Shown piece by piece: positions 55,181-64,000 of a stretch of 64,000 nucleotides of DNA (positions are counted from its first letter, which is position 1; the number at the start of each line of letters is the position of its first letter). This DNA comes from Owenweeksia sp. Its GTDB lineage: Bacteria > Bacteroidota > Bacteroidia > Flavobacteriales > Schleiferiaceae. Made by a program: the position numbers and the translations under genes. The stretch is from the NCBI GenBank assembly GCA_028285465.1, contig JANQPD010000003.1, positions 1-64,000 of the forward strand, given 5' to 3'. The notes under the pieces were generated by a model, which was given only the letters and a program-made list of their open reading frames with translations, was not told the origin of the DNA and searched no databases.

Positions 55181-57565
55181 ATGTTTACAGTAATTGCCAG
55201 GCTCATCCTCAGGAATCGGATCTTGATGCTTTGTCTTCTTTTCCTGGCCACGGCCACCATGGTTTATCAGGGTTCTAAAGTGCGGGTGAGCTATAACTTT
55301 TCGCGCCTTCTACCCAAAAACGACAGCACGCAGATCTTTTACGAAAACTTCCAGCAAACCTTTACACAGGTAGGCAATACGGTAGTGCTGGCAGCAGAAG
55401 AAGTGGATCTCTTCTCAAAAGAGCATTACGATACCTGGCGCCATTTTGAAGATTCGCTTACTTCGATAAAAGGGGTTTCGGGGGTACTTTCACCTATCAG
55501 TGCCTTCGCCCTGCAACGCAACGACAGTCTAAAAAAACTGGAGGTTGTAAGCATCAACCATGAACTGCCCACCGTAAACCGCAATGAAGTTTTGCGAGAG
55601 CGCTATAAGCGTTTGCCCTTTTACCAAAACCTGCTGTACAGTGCAGATGAGAAGAGCCCGTTGATGCTGCTTTATATCGACAACGACTTTCTCTACAACG
55701 AGAACATCATCCGCATTATAGAACAGATAAAAATCCAAATAGAAGATTTTGAAGCGCGTAGCGGCTTAAAAATACACGTCAGTGGACTTCCCTATATACG
55801 GATGGCCAATACGCGCAAAGTAAGCAAAGAGATCCTGTTGTTTATCGTGATGGCGATCTCCGTTACCAGCCTCCTCCTCTACTTTTTCCTGCGCAGTTTT
55901 CGCGCCATGGGCATCTCTATGCTGGTAGTGGTTATCGGGGTGTGTTTCACCTTCGGCCTGATCGGTTCCTTTGATTTCCAGATCAGCCTGTTAACCGCAT
56001 TAATCCCTACCCTTATCATCGTGATAGGTGTCCCCAACTGTATTTTTCTCATCAACAAATTCCACAGCGAATACAAAGGCCATGGCAATAAGATCCTGGC
56101 TCTGCAACGCGTGATCAGGAAAGTAGGAAACGCCACCCTCCTGACCAACTTCACCACCGCCCTTGGGTTTGCTGCCTTCATACTTACCGATAGTACCGTA
56201 CTTGTTGAATTCGGCATCGTGGCCTCCATCAATATTTTAATGGTTTTTGTGATCTCCATCATCATTATACCGATTTCGTACAGCTTTAGTAAACCACCTA
56301 AGAAAAGGCATTACCGGCATTTGGATAAACGCTGGATCAATGGGTTTATGAACTTTTTAGAAAGCGCAGTAACGCATCACAGAAAGCTGGTGTACGTAGC
56401 CACCGTAGGTTTGGCAGCTCTTGCTGTTTATGGGACTACCCAAATTTATACCACGGGAAACATGAGCGAAGAATACAGCGAAAAAGATCCGTTGCTGATT
56501 GACCTCAAATACTTGGAGCGGCAGTTTGGAGGAGTGGTTCCGTTAGAGATCGTCATAGACACAAAAAGGAAAAATGGCGTACAGAAACCGGCTACACTTA
56601 AACGCATTGAACGCCTGGAGCAAGCTTTGGCAGAAGTCCCCGGCATTAGCAAGCCCCTAAGCATAGTAGATGGGATAAAGTTTGCCAAACAGGGCTTTTA
56701 CCGGGGCGACCCTGCGTTTTATGCGTTGCCCACCAGCCAGGAACGGAGCTTCATAATGAGTTATCTACCAAAAGGAGAAAACGAGAACTTAAGCATCTTG
56801 AACACCATGGTGGATAGCAGGGGGCGTTATGCGCGTATCTCTCTACAGGCCGCCGACCTCGATACGGAAGAGAGCAAAGTATTGCATAAAAGAATTCAGG
56901 ATCTGGCCAATGATATTTTTCCCCGGGAAAGGTATGGGGTAACCCTGACAGGGGCCAGCATTATCTTTTTAAAGGGCACCTCTTACCTTATCAAAAATCT
57001 CATTATCAGCCTTCTGCTGGCCATAGCCGTGATTACCATCATCATGATCCTCCTCTTCCGTTCTTTCGCCATGGTGGTTGTTTCCCTGATCCCCAACCTA
57101 TTTCCCCTGATACTCACAGCAGGCATTATGGGCTGGTTCGGCATTCCCCTGAAGCCTTCTACCATCCTGGTGTTCAGCATTGCCTTTGGCATTTCCGTAG
57201 ACGACACCATCCACTTCCTGGCCAAATACCGGCAGGAGTTGCGTGCCTCCAACTGGAATATCGGATATTCGGTGATCCGTTCCCTTCGTGAGACAGGTGT
57301 AAGCATGTTCTATACTAGTATTATTTTATTCTTTGGGTTCAGCGTTTTTATTGCCTCCGAATTCGGGGGTACGGTTTCCCTTGGTGTTTTAGTTTCTGTT
57401 ACGCTGGTTATTGCCATGCTCAGCAACCTGATCATATTACCATCCTTACTACTCAGCTTAGAAAAATTGGTTTTAGACCCTAACTTTAACCACCCCCTGA
57501 TTACGCTCTACAAGCGTGATGAAGAAATAGAGGAAGAAGAACCACTCAAAAAACACGTCCCATGA
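55181..57565 (+). CDS. MMPL/RND family transporter
   Basis: 794 residues. Twelve-span RND layout with two large periplasmic loops: an N-terminal span, then a loop ~40-210, span cluster ~215-375 ([20 protein letters not shown]), second loop ~410-595, and a second cluster ([39 protein letters not shown]). The Asp pair in SVDDTIHF fits the proton relay. Members export lipids such as hopanoids or surface glycolipids. The stop overlaps rfbA by four bases (ATGA), so the transporter is linked to surface-sugar synthesis in the same transcript. Confidence 0.9.
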   Translation: MFTVIARLILRNRILMLCLLFLATATMVYQGSKVRVSYNFSRLLPKNDSTQIFYENFQQTFTQVGNTVVLAAEEVDLFSKEHYDTWRHFEDSLTSIKGVSGVLSPISAFALQRNDSLKKLEVVSINHELPTVNRNEVLRERYKRLPFYQNLLYSADEKSPLMLLYIDNDFLYNENIIRIIEQIKIQIEDFEARSGLKIHVSGLPYIRMANTRKVSKEILLFIVMAISVTSLLLYFFLRSFRAMGISMLVVVIGVCFTFGLIGSFDFQISLLTALIPTLIIVIGVPNCIFLINKFHSEYKGHGNKILALQRVIRKVGNATLLTNFTTALGFAAFILTDSTVLVEFGIVASINILMVFVISIIIIPISYSFSKPPKKRHYRHLDKRWINGFMNFLESAVTHHRKLVYVATVGLAALAVYGTTQIYTTGNMSEEYSEKDPLLIDLKYLERQFGGVVPLEIVIDTKRKNGVQKPATLKRIERLEQALAEVPGISKPLSIVDGIKFAKQGFYRGDPAFYALPTSQERSFIMSYLPKGENENLSILNTMVDSRGRYARISLQAADLDTEESKVLHKRIQDLANDIFPRERYGVTLTGASIIFLKGTSYLIKNLIISLLLAIAVITIIMILLFRSFAMVVVSLIPNLFPLILTAGIMGWFGIPLKPSTILVFSIAFGISVDDTIHFLAKYRQELRASNWNIGYSVIRSLRETGVSMFYTSIILFFGFSVFIASEFGGTVSLGVLVSVTLVIAMLSNLIILPSLLLSLEKLVLDPNFNHPLITLYKRDEEIEEEEPLKKHVP

Positions 57566-58425
57566 AAGGCATCATCTTAGCCGGAGGCAGCGGCACGAGG
57601 CTTCACCCCCTTACCCTGGCGGTAAGCAAACAGCTTATGCCCGTGTATGACAAGCCCATGATCTATTATCCCCTGAGCACGTTAATGCAAGCCGGGATCC
57701 GCGATATCCTGATCATAAGTACCCCACACGATATGCCCTTGTTCAAAAAACTCCTGGGAGACGGCAGCCGCATTGGCTGTACCTTTGAGTATACCGTACA
57801 AGAGGTGCCAAACGGGCTGGCCCAGGCCTTTGTATTAGGGGAAGCGTTTATTGGGAACGACAGCGTTGCCCTGGTTTTGGGCGACAACATTTTTTACGGC
57901 TCTGCCATGGGGGCCTTGTTAAAAAGCAGCAAAGACCCCCAGGGAGGCATTGTGTTTGCCTACCAGGTAAGCGATCCCGAACGCTATGGCGTGGTACAAT
58001 TTGATAAGAACCAGAAGGCTATATCCATCGAAGAAAAACCCAACAATCCCAAAAGCCGCTATGCCGTGCCCGGCCTTTACTTTTACGATAACCAGGTAGT
58101 GGAGATTGCCAAAAACCTGAAACCTTCGCCTCGTGGAGAATACGAGATCACCGATGTAAACAAGGCCTACCTCTCTCAAGGCAAGCTGCACGTAGGCATA
58201 CTCGACCGGGGTACAGCCTGGCTGGATACTGGCACTTTCCCCAGCCTTATGCAGGCCGCGCAATTTGTGCAGGTAATAGAGGAGCGCCAGGGCTTAAAAG
58301 TAGGATGCATAGAAGAAGAAGCCTTTCACCAGGGCTTTATAAATGCCGCACAACTGGAAGAAATAGCCCAACCCTTATTGAAAAGCGGTTACGGAGAGTA
58401 CTTACTGCGCTTATTAGCTGAATAA
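57562..58425 (+). CDS. rfbA: Glucose-1-phosphate thymidylyltransferase
   Basis: 287 residues, full length. Nucleotide loop [75 protein letters not shown] and [17 protein letters not shown]. It makes dTDP-glucose, the first step to dTDP-rhamnose and related sugars. The genes rfbB, C and D are not next to it. It overlaps the MMPL gene and lies 3 bases before the polyprenyl synthase gene. Confidence 0.96.
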   Translation: MKGIILAGGSGTRLHPLTLAVSKQLMPVYDKPMIYYPLSTLMQAGIRDILIISTPHDMPLFKKLLGDGSRIGCTFEYTVQEVPNGLAQAFVLGEAFIGNDSVALVLGDNIFYGSAMGALLKSSKDPQGGIVFAYQVSDPERYGVVQFDKNQKAISIEEKPNNPKSRYAVPGLYFYDNQVVEIAKNLKPSPRGEYEITDVNKAYLSQGKLHVGILDRGTAWLDTGTFPSLMQAAQFVQVIEERQGLKVGCIEEEAFHQGFINAAQLEEIAQPLLKSGYGEYLLRLLAE

Positions 58426-58428
58426 ATT

Positions 58429-59394
58429 ATGACCCTGATAGAAACCTATACTTCTTTAGTAGAAGAAGAATTACACGCACTGCACTTCAAGCAGGAACCG
58501 GTTAATCTTTATGATCCATTGGGATACATCCTTTCACTGGGTGGCAAAAGATTACGTCCCGCAATGCTACTGGCTGGCAATGCCCTGTTTGGCGGGAAAC
58601 CCGAAGAAGCGCTTAAGCCCGCCTTGGGCATTGAGTTTTTTCATAACTTCTCCCTTATTCACGATGACATTATGGATAAGGCATCTCTGAGAAGGGGAAA
58701 AGCCACCGTGCATAAAAAGTGGAATGAAAACGTAGGCATTCTCTCCGGAGACGCCATGCTGGTTAAAGCATACCAATACATTTCCCATGTCGCCCCGGAA
58801 CATTTACCGGCTGTTTTGGCGTGTTTCTCTGAAACCGCAATGGAGGTGTGTGAAGGCCAGCAATACGATATGGATTTTGAAAGTCAAGCCGTTGTAACCG
58901 AAGAGGAGTACATCCGCATGATACGCCTGAAAACTTCCGTACTCTTAGGAGCAGCTCTGAAAATAGGCGCCATTACTGCCGGGGCCACTCAAAAAGAGCA
59001 GCAACTAATCTACGATTTTGGTGTAAACATCGGCATTGCTTTTCAGATACAAGACGATATCCTCGACAGTTTTGGAGACCCGGATAAATTTGGAAAAAAA
59101 GTAGGGGGAGACATTTTGAACAACAAGCAAACCCTTCTGATGATCGCTGTAAAAAACCTGGCAGACGGGCCGGAGCGGCTACAACTGGCCAGCACGCCTC
59201 AACTCGATGACCAGGATAAAGTAGAAGCAGTTAAAGAAATCTTTGAGATTACAGGTGCCCTGGCCTATGCCGAAACAAAACGCGAGGCATACTACCAGCG
59301 CTCATTAACCGCTTTAAAGGCAATTGACAATCAACACCCCATAAAAGAGGAGTTACGCTATTTCGCACAATACCTGGTGCAACGAGATAAATAA
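58429..59394 (+). CDS. Polyprenyl diphosphate synthase (trans-isoprenyl type)
   Basis: 321 residues. First Asp-rich motif HDDIMDKASLRRGKATVHKKW (Asp79, 80, 83), second QIQDDILDSFGDPDKFGKKVGGD, and GGKRLRPAMLLAGN before them. The small side chains before the first motif suggest a long-chain product (quinone side chain) or a geranylgeranyl-type product; length cannot be set from sequence. It closely follows rfbA. Confidence 0.9.
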   Translation: MTLIETYTSLVEEELHALHFKQEPVNLYDPLGYILSLGGKRLRPAMLLAGNALFGGKPEEALKPALGIEFFHNFSLIHDDIMDKASLRRGKATVHKKWNENVGILSGDAMLVKAYQYISHVAPEHLPAVLACFSETAMEVCEGQQYDMDFESQAVVTEEEYIRMIRLKTSVLLGAALKIGAITAGATQKEQQLIYDFGVNIGIAFQIQDDILDSFGDPDKFGKKVGGDILNNKQTLLMIAVKNLADGPERLQLASTPQLDDQDKVEAVKEIFEITGALAYAETKREAYYQRSLTALKAIDNQHPIKEELRYFAQYLVQRDK

Positions 59395-59450
59395 ACACAG
59401 ATCATTTTAGCCCGGTCTTTGTTATCCGAGACAAAATACCGTTGTCCCTC

Positions 59451-60341
59451 ATGGATAAGATCATAGAAAGTTTATACAACTATTGGGAAATCTTTTTAGC
59501 ACGTGTCCCCAGCATCCTCTTTGGGTTGTTTATTCTCATTCTGGCTTTTATGCTCTCTGGCTGGTTTAGCCGGATGTTCAGGAACCGCTTGGGTGCCCGT
59601 ATAGACGATCCCCTTTTAAGCAGCTTCCTGAGCCGTATTTTAAAAACGGTTTTTATTCTTTTAGGTGTTTTGCTTGCCTTCCAGGTAATGGGCCTTACGG
59701 GAATTGCAGGCGGCTTACTGGCCGGAGCCGGTGTAGGAGCCATCATCATTGGCTTCGCCTTTCAGGATATCGGCTCCAATTTTCTCAGCGGCATTATCCT
59801 GGCCTTTAACCGTCCCTTTAATATTGGCGATACCATTGAGATCAATAACCATATGGGTACTGTGGTGATGTTAAACCTGCGCACTACCCAGATCAAAACC
59901 TTTGAAGGCAAAGACGTGTACATCCCCAATAGCACCATGATCAAAGAAGAACTGATCAACTTCACCAAAGATGGCTACCTCCGTATGGACTTTATGGTGG
60001 GCATTGACTATGACACCGATATAGAAAAAGCACAGGAAGTAATTTTTAAGGCGCTGGAAAAAGTAGAAGGGGTATTGCACAGCCCGGATAAAAAGCCCCT
60101 TGCGGTTATCGATGAGCTAGCCGTAAGCACGGTAAACATCTCCGTCCGTTTCTGGGTAGAAACCTTCGACTACAAAGAAAATACGGTGGTTTTACGGAGC
60201 CGCGCCATCAAACAGGTACTCAATGACTTGATTGCCAATGGCATTGCACTGCCTGCAGATATACTGGAAATAAAACATTACAAAGGCAAAGGCTTTCCCA
60301 TTAAAATGCTGCCCCCCAAGGAAAAAAACGCGAATGCTTAA
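59451..60341 (+). CDS. Small-conductance mechanosensitive channel (MscS family)
   Basis: 296 residues from the ATG at 59451; the track's TTG start is 3 codons earlier. Three membrane spans, the pore helix GIAGGLLAGAGVGAIIIGFAFQ with its glycine/alanine pattern, then the MscS beta domain (FNIGDTIEINNHMGTVVMLN) and C-terminal part. It opens under osmotic downshock. The stop overlaps the convergent barrel gene by 4 bases. Confidence 0.93.
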   Translation: MDKIIESLYNYWEIFLARVPSILFGLFILILAFMLSGWFSRMFRNRLGARIDDPLLSSFLSRILKTVFILLGVLLAFQVMGLTGIAGGLLAGAGVGAIIIGFAFQDIGSNFLSGIILAFNRPFNIGDTIEINNHMGTVVMLNLRTTQIKTFEGKDVYIPNSTMIKEELINFTKDGYLRMDFMVGIDYDTDIEKAQEVIFKALEKVEGVLHSPDKKPLAVIDELAVSTVNISVRFWVETFDYKENTVVLRSRAIKQVLNDLIANGIALPADILEIKHYKGKGFPIKMLPPKEKNANA

Positions 60342-60985
60342 AAGAAAAAACCCAGAACGGGGAACCAGGGACTGGCATAGGGCGAACGAATGCCCTGGTC
60401 TAACACATTATAGCGCAGCCCCAAACGCACCGCTCCCCTATTGCCGATGCGCTGTGTATAACCTGCTTCAATAAACAAGACCGGGCTCCATATCCGTTCC
60501 GTATCTCCGAACCAATTCCCGGTAAGCGGGTCCACTATAGGCGCATCGTGGTTGAGGTACTCAAATTGTGCGCCCACGTACAACAACTCCGTAATATTGA
60601 AGTAATTGAAAAGCAAGGGGCCATAGGTAGAGGTTTTTACATACCCGCGTATTAAATTCCCGTTCTGATCTACGGCACTCAAGCTCAGATACTGGTAAAT
60701 GAAGCCCGTACCCACGGTATACCTTTCGGTAGCCCTGTAGCCTACACTGGGAGATACAAATATGGCTGTAGTATTTCCAAAAGCAATACTGGCATTTCCG
60801 CCAAACACCAGGCGGTCCCAAAAATCCGACTCAGAAAAGCTCTTTTCCCGGGGGGCATCTTGTTCCGCTTCCCGGGTAGTTTCCGGGCTTTCTTTGCTGC
60901 CTCCGCCTTTTTCAAAGCGGTCTTTACCCTGGGCTAATACGGCAACCGAAAAGAGTAAAAGAAGTAGGGTCGTGATTTTCTTCAT
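60338..60985 (-). CDS. Outer-membrane barrel-like protein of unknown function
   Basis: 215 residues from the ATG at 60985, which starts a signal peptide (MKKITTLLLLLFSVAVLAQG); the track start 9 residues earlier is worse. Next comes a charged linker (KESPETTREAEQDAPREKSF), then strand-like segments (VFGGNASIAFGNTTAIFVSP, AVRLGLRYNVLDQ) ending in LGFFF. It is probably a small barrel. I recognise no named family. Confidence 0.65.
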   Translation of the reverse strand: MKKITTLLLLLFSVAVLAQGKDRFEKGGGSKESPETTREAEQDAPREKSFSESDFWDRLVFGGNASIAFGNTTAIFVSPSVGYRATERYTVGTGFIYQYLSLSAVDQNGNLIRGYVKTSTYGPLLFNYFNITELLYVGAQFEYLNHDAPIVDPLTGNWFGDTERIWSPVLFIEAGYTQRIGNRGAVRLGLRYNVLDQGIRSPYASPWFPVLGFFF

Positions 60986-61081
60986 AATGTTGTAACGCAA
61001 ATCTGTAAACAAAGGTATTAAAGGAGGGTTACACCCTCATAATCTAATACTATGCCATGCGCAGCAACCTGTAAAAAGTAT

Positions 61082-61089
61082 TAGTTTTG
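61082..61089 (+). promoter_or_regulatory. Putative -7 box (TAGTTTTG) of sucA-sucB
   Basis: TAGTTTTG matches TAnnTTTG and ends 31 bases before the sucA ATG. No -33 element at normal spacing. Confidence 0.4.
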
Positions 61090-61120
61090 CAATCTATCTC
61101 AGACACCTGATAAAGCAATC

Positions 61121-63877
61121 ATGGACAGATTTTCCTTCCTCGGAGGAGTGCACACCACTTTTGTTGAAGAATTATACCAAAAATACTTATCGGCACCCGA
61201 TCACGTAGAACCCAGTTGGCGTGCCTTTTTTCAGGGCTACGATTTTGCCCTGGAAGAATACGGGGAGGAGCAGGCCGAAAAGGTAAATGCCCAGGCGCTT
61301 AATCACGATGAGATTGTAGAAGAGATCCGCAAGGAATTCCAGGTGCTCAACCTCATAGACGATTACCGCTCGCGGGGGCATCTTTTTACAAAAACCAACC
61401 CTGTACGTGCGCGCAGAACATATACCCCCACGCTCGATATTGAGAATTACGGGCTCACAGAAGCGGATCTGGACAAGCGGTTCCAGGCCGGGAGCGAAGT
61501 AGGCGCACACAAAGCCGCTACGTTGCGCAACATTATCGACCACCTTCAAAAAACCTATTGCCAGTCTATCGGGATCGAATACATGTACATCCGCGATCCT
61601 GAAAAAGTAGACTGGATCAAGAACAAGCTCAACCAAAACGACAACCAGCCCGACTTTACCAAAGAAGAAAAAAAGCAAATTCTCCGCAAACTAAACGAGG
61701 CGGTGGGTTTTGAAAGCTTCCTCAACACCAAATTTGTTGGTCAGAAGAGGTTTAGCATCGAGGGAGCCGAGAGCCTTATCCCGGCTTTGCACTTTGGCAT
61801 CCGGTCTGCTGCCAAACTTGGCGTAAAGGAATTTGTAATGGGCATGGCGCACCGTGGCCGGTTGAATGTGCTTTCCAATATTTTTGGTAAAACCCAACGC
61901 GACATTTTCTCCGAATTTGAAGGCAAGGAGTTTTATGAAGATGAGTTTGACGGAGATGTAAAGTACCACCTGGGGTATTCCACTGAAAAAACCTATGAAG
62001 ACGGCAATACGGTAAAGCTCAACCTTTCGCCAAACCCATCGCATCTGGAAGCAGTAGATGCGGTCGTGGAAGGTATTGCCCGCGCAAAGATCAATAACGA
62101 TTACGATAAGGACCAGAGCAAAGTAATGCCCATCCTTATCCACGGAGATGCTGCAATAGCCGCACAAGGCATTGTGTATGAGGTAATACAGATGGAGCGG
62201 CTCGAAGGATACCGGACCGGGGGCACCGTACACCTGGTGATCAACAACCAGGTAGGGTTTACCACCAATTACCTTGACGCGCGGTCCAGCACCTATTGTA
62301 CCGACATTGCCAAGGTAGTATTGGCCCCGGTATTACACGTGAACGGGGATGATGTCGAAGCCGTGATCCACGCCATGCAGTTTGCCATGGAATATCGCCA
62401 GACCTATAACCGCGATATTTTCATCGACCTGCTTTGCTACCGTAAATACGGGCATAATGAAGGAGACGAACCGCGTTTTACCCAGCCTGTGCTGTACAAA
62501 GCCATTAGCCGGCACCCGAATCCAAGAAAAATATACAACGATAAACTCAAGGAAGAAGGCGTAATAGATGAAGCCTTCATCAACCAAATGGAAAAGGACT
62601 TCAAGGAGATGCTGGAGATGAAATTCGATGAATCCAAAAAGATCGAAAAGAACTTCCTTACTCCCTTCATGGCAGATGAATGGAAGCACTTTCCCATAGC
62701 CAACCCCGAAGACCTGTTTGTGGAGATTGACACCTCCTTTGACGCCGGTAAACTAAAAGAGATCGCCAAAACCATCACCACCCTTCCTGAGCATAAAAAG
62801 TTCTTTTCAAAAACGAAAAGGCTTATGAAGCAGCGCTGGGAAATGGTGGATGAAAAAAATATGCTCGATTGGGCCATGGCAGAACTGCTCGCTTACGGCT
62901 CTCTGATCATGGATGGCTACAATGTACGGTTGAGCGGAGAAGACAGCGAACGCGGAACTTTCTCGCACCGCCATGCCGTAATCAAAGAAGAAGATTCCGA
63001 AGAAGCACATATTTTACTTAACAATATTAAAGGCAGGGAAGGCCGCTTTGCCATTTACAACTCCCTCCTTTCCGAGTACGGGGTGCTGGGCTTCGACTAT
63101 GGCTATGCTATGGCCTCCCCGGAAACGCTCGTCATATGGGAGGCCCAGTTCGGAGACTTCTTTAACGGTGCCCAGATCATTGTGGACCAGTTTATATCTG
63201 CAGCAGAAGATAAATGGAAAGTGCAAAATGGTTTGGTAATGTATTTGCCCCACGGGTATGAAGGGCAGGGAGCAGAACACTCCAGTGCGCGCCTCGAACG
63301 CTGGCTGCAGCAATGTGCACAATACAACATGCAGGTGGTGAACATCACCACACCCGCCAACTTTTACCATCTTTTAAGAAGGCAGATGCTTCGGGATTTC
63401 AGAAAACCCTTGGTTATTATGACCCCAAAAAGCTTGCTGCGCCACCCCAAGGTACAATCCCCCCTGGAAGATCTGGCAGATGGAAAGTTCAGGGAGCTAC
63501 TGGATGATCCGCGTATAGAAAACAAGGAAAAAGTGAAAAAGCTGGTCTTCCTTAGCGGTAAGTTGTACTACGATCTGGACAAAAAGCGAGAAGAGAAATT
63601 TGACCCGGGTATGGCCTTTATACGCCTGGAGCAACTGTACCCCTTATCTGAAAAGCAAATCAGGGAAATCACAGACACTTACCCAAAGGCCGAAACAAAC
63701 ATCTGGGCCCAGGAAGAACCAAAAAATATGGGGGCTGCTTATTACATTATGATGAATTTCCCTCTAGGGATAAATCGTATTATCGCACCATCAAGCAGTG
63801 CAAGCACGGCTACCGGAAGCTCCAAGGCCCACGCTACACAGCAAGAAAAACTCTTAAACGAAATATTAAACGCCTAA
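61121..63877 (+). CDS. sucA: 2-oxoglutarate dehydrogenase E1 component
   Basis: 918 residues, full length. N-terminal YQKYLSAPDHVEPSWRAFFQ, TPP region with FVMGMAHRGRLNVLSNIFGK, IHGDAAIAAQGIVYEVIQM, LVINNQVGFTTNYLDARSS, and CYRKYGHNEGDEPRFTQP. It decarboxylates 2-oxoglutarate in the TCA cycle and passes succinyl to SucB, whose gene follows after 13 bases. Confidence 0.97.
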   Translation: MDRFSFLGGVHTTFVEELYQKYLSAPDHVEPSWRAFFQGYDFALEEYGEEQAEKVNAQALNHDEIVEEIRKEFQVLNLIDDYRSRGHLFTKTNPVRARRTYTPTLDIENYGLTEADLDKRFQAGSEVGAHKAATLRNIIDHLQKTYCQSIGIEYMYIRDPEKVDWIKNKLNQNDNQPDFTKEEKKQILRKLNEAVGFESFLNTKFVGQKRFSIEGAESLIPALHFGIRSAAKLGVKEFVMGMAHRGRLNVLSNIFGKTQRDIFSEFEGKEFYEDEFDGDVKYHLGYSTEKTYEDGNTVKLNLSPNPSHLEAVDAVVEGIARAKINNDYDKDQSKVMPILIHGDAAIAAQGIVYEVIQMERLEGYRTGGTVHLVINNQVGFTTNYLDARSSTYCTDIAKVVLAPVLHVNGDDVEAVIHAMQFAMEYRQTYNRDIFIDLLCYRKYGHNEGDEPRFTQPVLYKAISRHPNPRKIYNDKLKEEGVIDEAFINQMEKDFKEMLEMKFDESKKIEKNFLTPFMADEWKHFPIANPEDLFVEIDTSFDAGKLKEIAKTITTLPEHKKFFSKTKRLMKQRWEMVDEKNMLDWAMAELLAYGSLIMDGYNVRLSGEDSERGTFSHRHAVIKEEDSEEAHILLNNIKGREGRFAIYNSLLSEYGVLGFDYGYAMASPETLVIWEAQFGDFFNGAQIIVDQFISAAEDKWKVQNGLVMYLPHGYEGQGAEHSSARLERWLQQCAQYNMQVVNITTPANFYHLLRRQMLRDFRKPLVIMTPKSLLRHPKVQSPLEDLADGKFRELLDDPRIENKEKVKKLVFLSGKLYYDLDKKREEKFDPGMAFIRLEQLYPLSEKQIREITDTYPKAETNIWAQEEPKNMGAAYYIMMNFPLGINRIIAPSSSASTATGSSKAHATQQEKLLNEILNA

Positions 63878-63890
63878 TCATCTTTTAAAA

Positions 63891-64000
63891 ATGGCCGTAG
63901 AAGTAAAAGTTCCCTCGCCGGGCGAATCCGTATCAGAAGTAGAAATTGCCAGTTGGTTGGTAGAGGATGGCGACTATGTAGAAAAAGACCAGGAAATCGT
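63891..64000 (+). CDS. sucB: Dihydrolipoyllysine succinyltransferase E2, 5' end only
   Basis: The frame from ATG 63891 to the window edge reads MAVEVKVPSPGESVSEVEIA and SWLVEDGDYVEKDQEIV, the start of a lipoyl domain as in E2 of 2-oxoglutarate dehydrogenase. The rest lies beyond the window. The position right after sucA supports the call. Confidence 0.95.
   Translation, partial: MAVEVKVPSPGESVSEVEIASWLVEDGDYVEKDQEI

Noticed and set aside
61187-62233. Antisense ORFs of 163 and 180 codons in sucA
   Set aside because: Shadows of a strongly conserved coding frame; their composition follows the sucA codons.

Overview
The window is a contiguous piece of a Bacteroidota chromosome, most likely a Flavobacteriales-type marine or environmental organism. 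The signs are a giant adhesin with a type IX secretion (T9SS) type A sorting domain, the T9SS regulator PorX, an OmpA protein with thrombospondin-3-like calcium repeats, a DUF5686 outer-membrane protein, several small beta-barrel proteins, and -7 boxes of the Bacteroidota form TAnnTTTG. The lineage is inferred from gene families; nothing here fixes the genus.

Layout. 1-4.4 kb: the 3' part of a very large cleaved-adhesin/FN3/PKD protein ending in a T9SS signal and a strong terminator. 4.6-13.2 kb: a surface-glycoconjugate locus with three related PAPS-dependent sulfotransferases and an Asp/Asn beta-hydroxylase-like gene facing a tight six-gene minus-strand operon (KASIII, ACP, KASIII, SDR reductase, polyprenyl-phosphate-type GT2, GNAT). 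Read together, the operon could make a short (hydroxy)acyl-ACP and attach it to an amino sugar, next to enzymes that could sulfate the product. 13.4-17.4 kb: a decayed SprB-like repeat fragment, then two tandem multi-membrane-span TPR proteins resembling TMTC/GT-C O-mannosyltransferases. 17.6-17.85 kb: tRNA-Leu(TAA) and tRNA-Gly(GCC). 17.9-31.1 kb: mostly housekeeping genes (mutS, a SpoU/TrmH rRNA/tRNA methylase, OmpA, a deoxynucleoside kinase, folK, sppA, a VUT queuosine-precursor transporter, a flippase-like membrane protein, DUF2797, GH3, a second deoxynucleoside kinase).

31.1-34.4 kb is a decay zone. It has frameshifted remnants, one intact small outer-membrane barrel gene, a lipoprotein/propeller pseudogene with a stop codon directly after its lipobox cysteine, and an IS4-family transposase tail lodged inside that pseudogene. 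34.4-38.1 kb: a lipoprotein and an AraC regulator followed by an NTF2-like protein and a Cys-nucleophile alpha/beta hydrolase. 38.2-45.4 kb: aroA-aroB, proline dehydrogenase, alanine dehydrogenase, tsaE, porX. 45.8-47.0 kb: a broken and then an intact bacterial sugar transferase. 47.1-64 kb: pyrH-frr, lipoprotein and DUF2147 genes, a DUF6268 barrel, rsmI, an alkyltransferase-like protein, trmB, DUF5686, an MMPL/RND exporter followed closely by rfbA and a polyprenyl synthase, an MscS channel, and sucA with the start of sucB.

The most system-like part is the 4.6-13.2 kb locus. No CRISPR array, phage, or complete mobile element was seen. All calls come from reading the sequence; no database search was possible.
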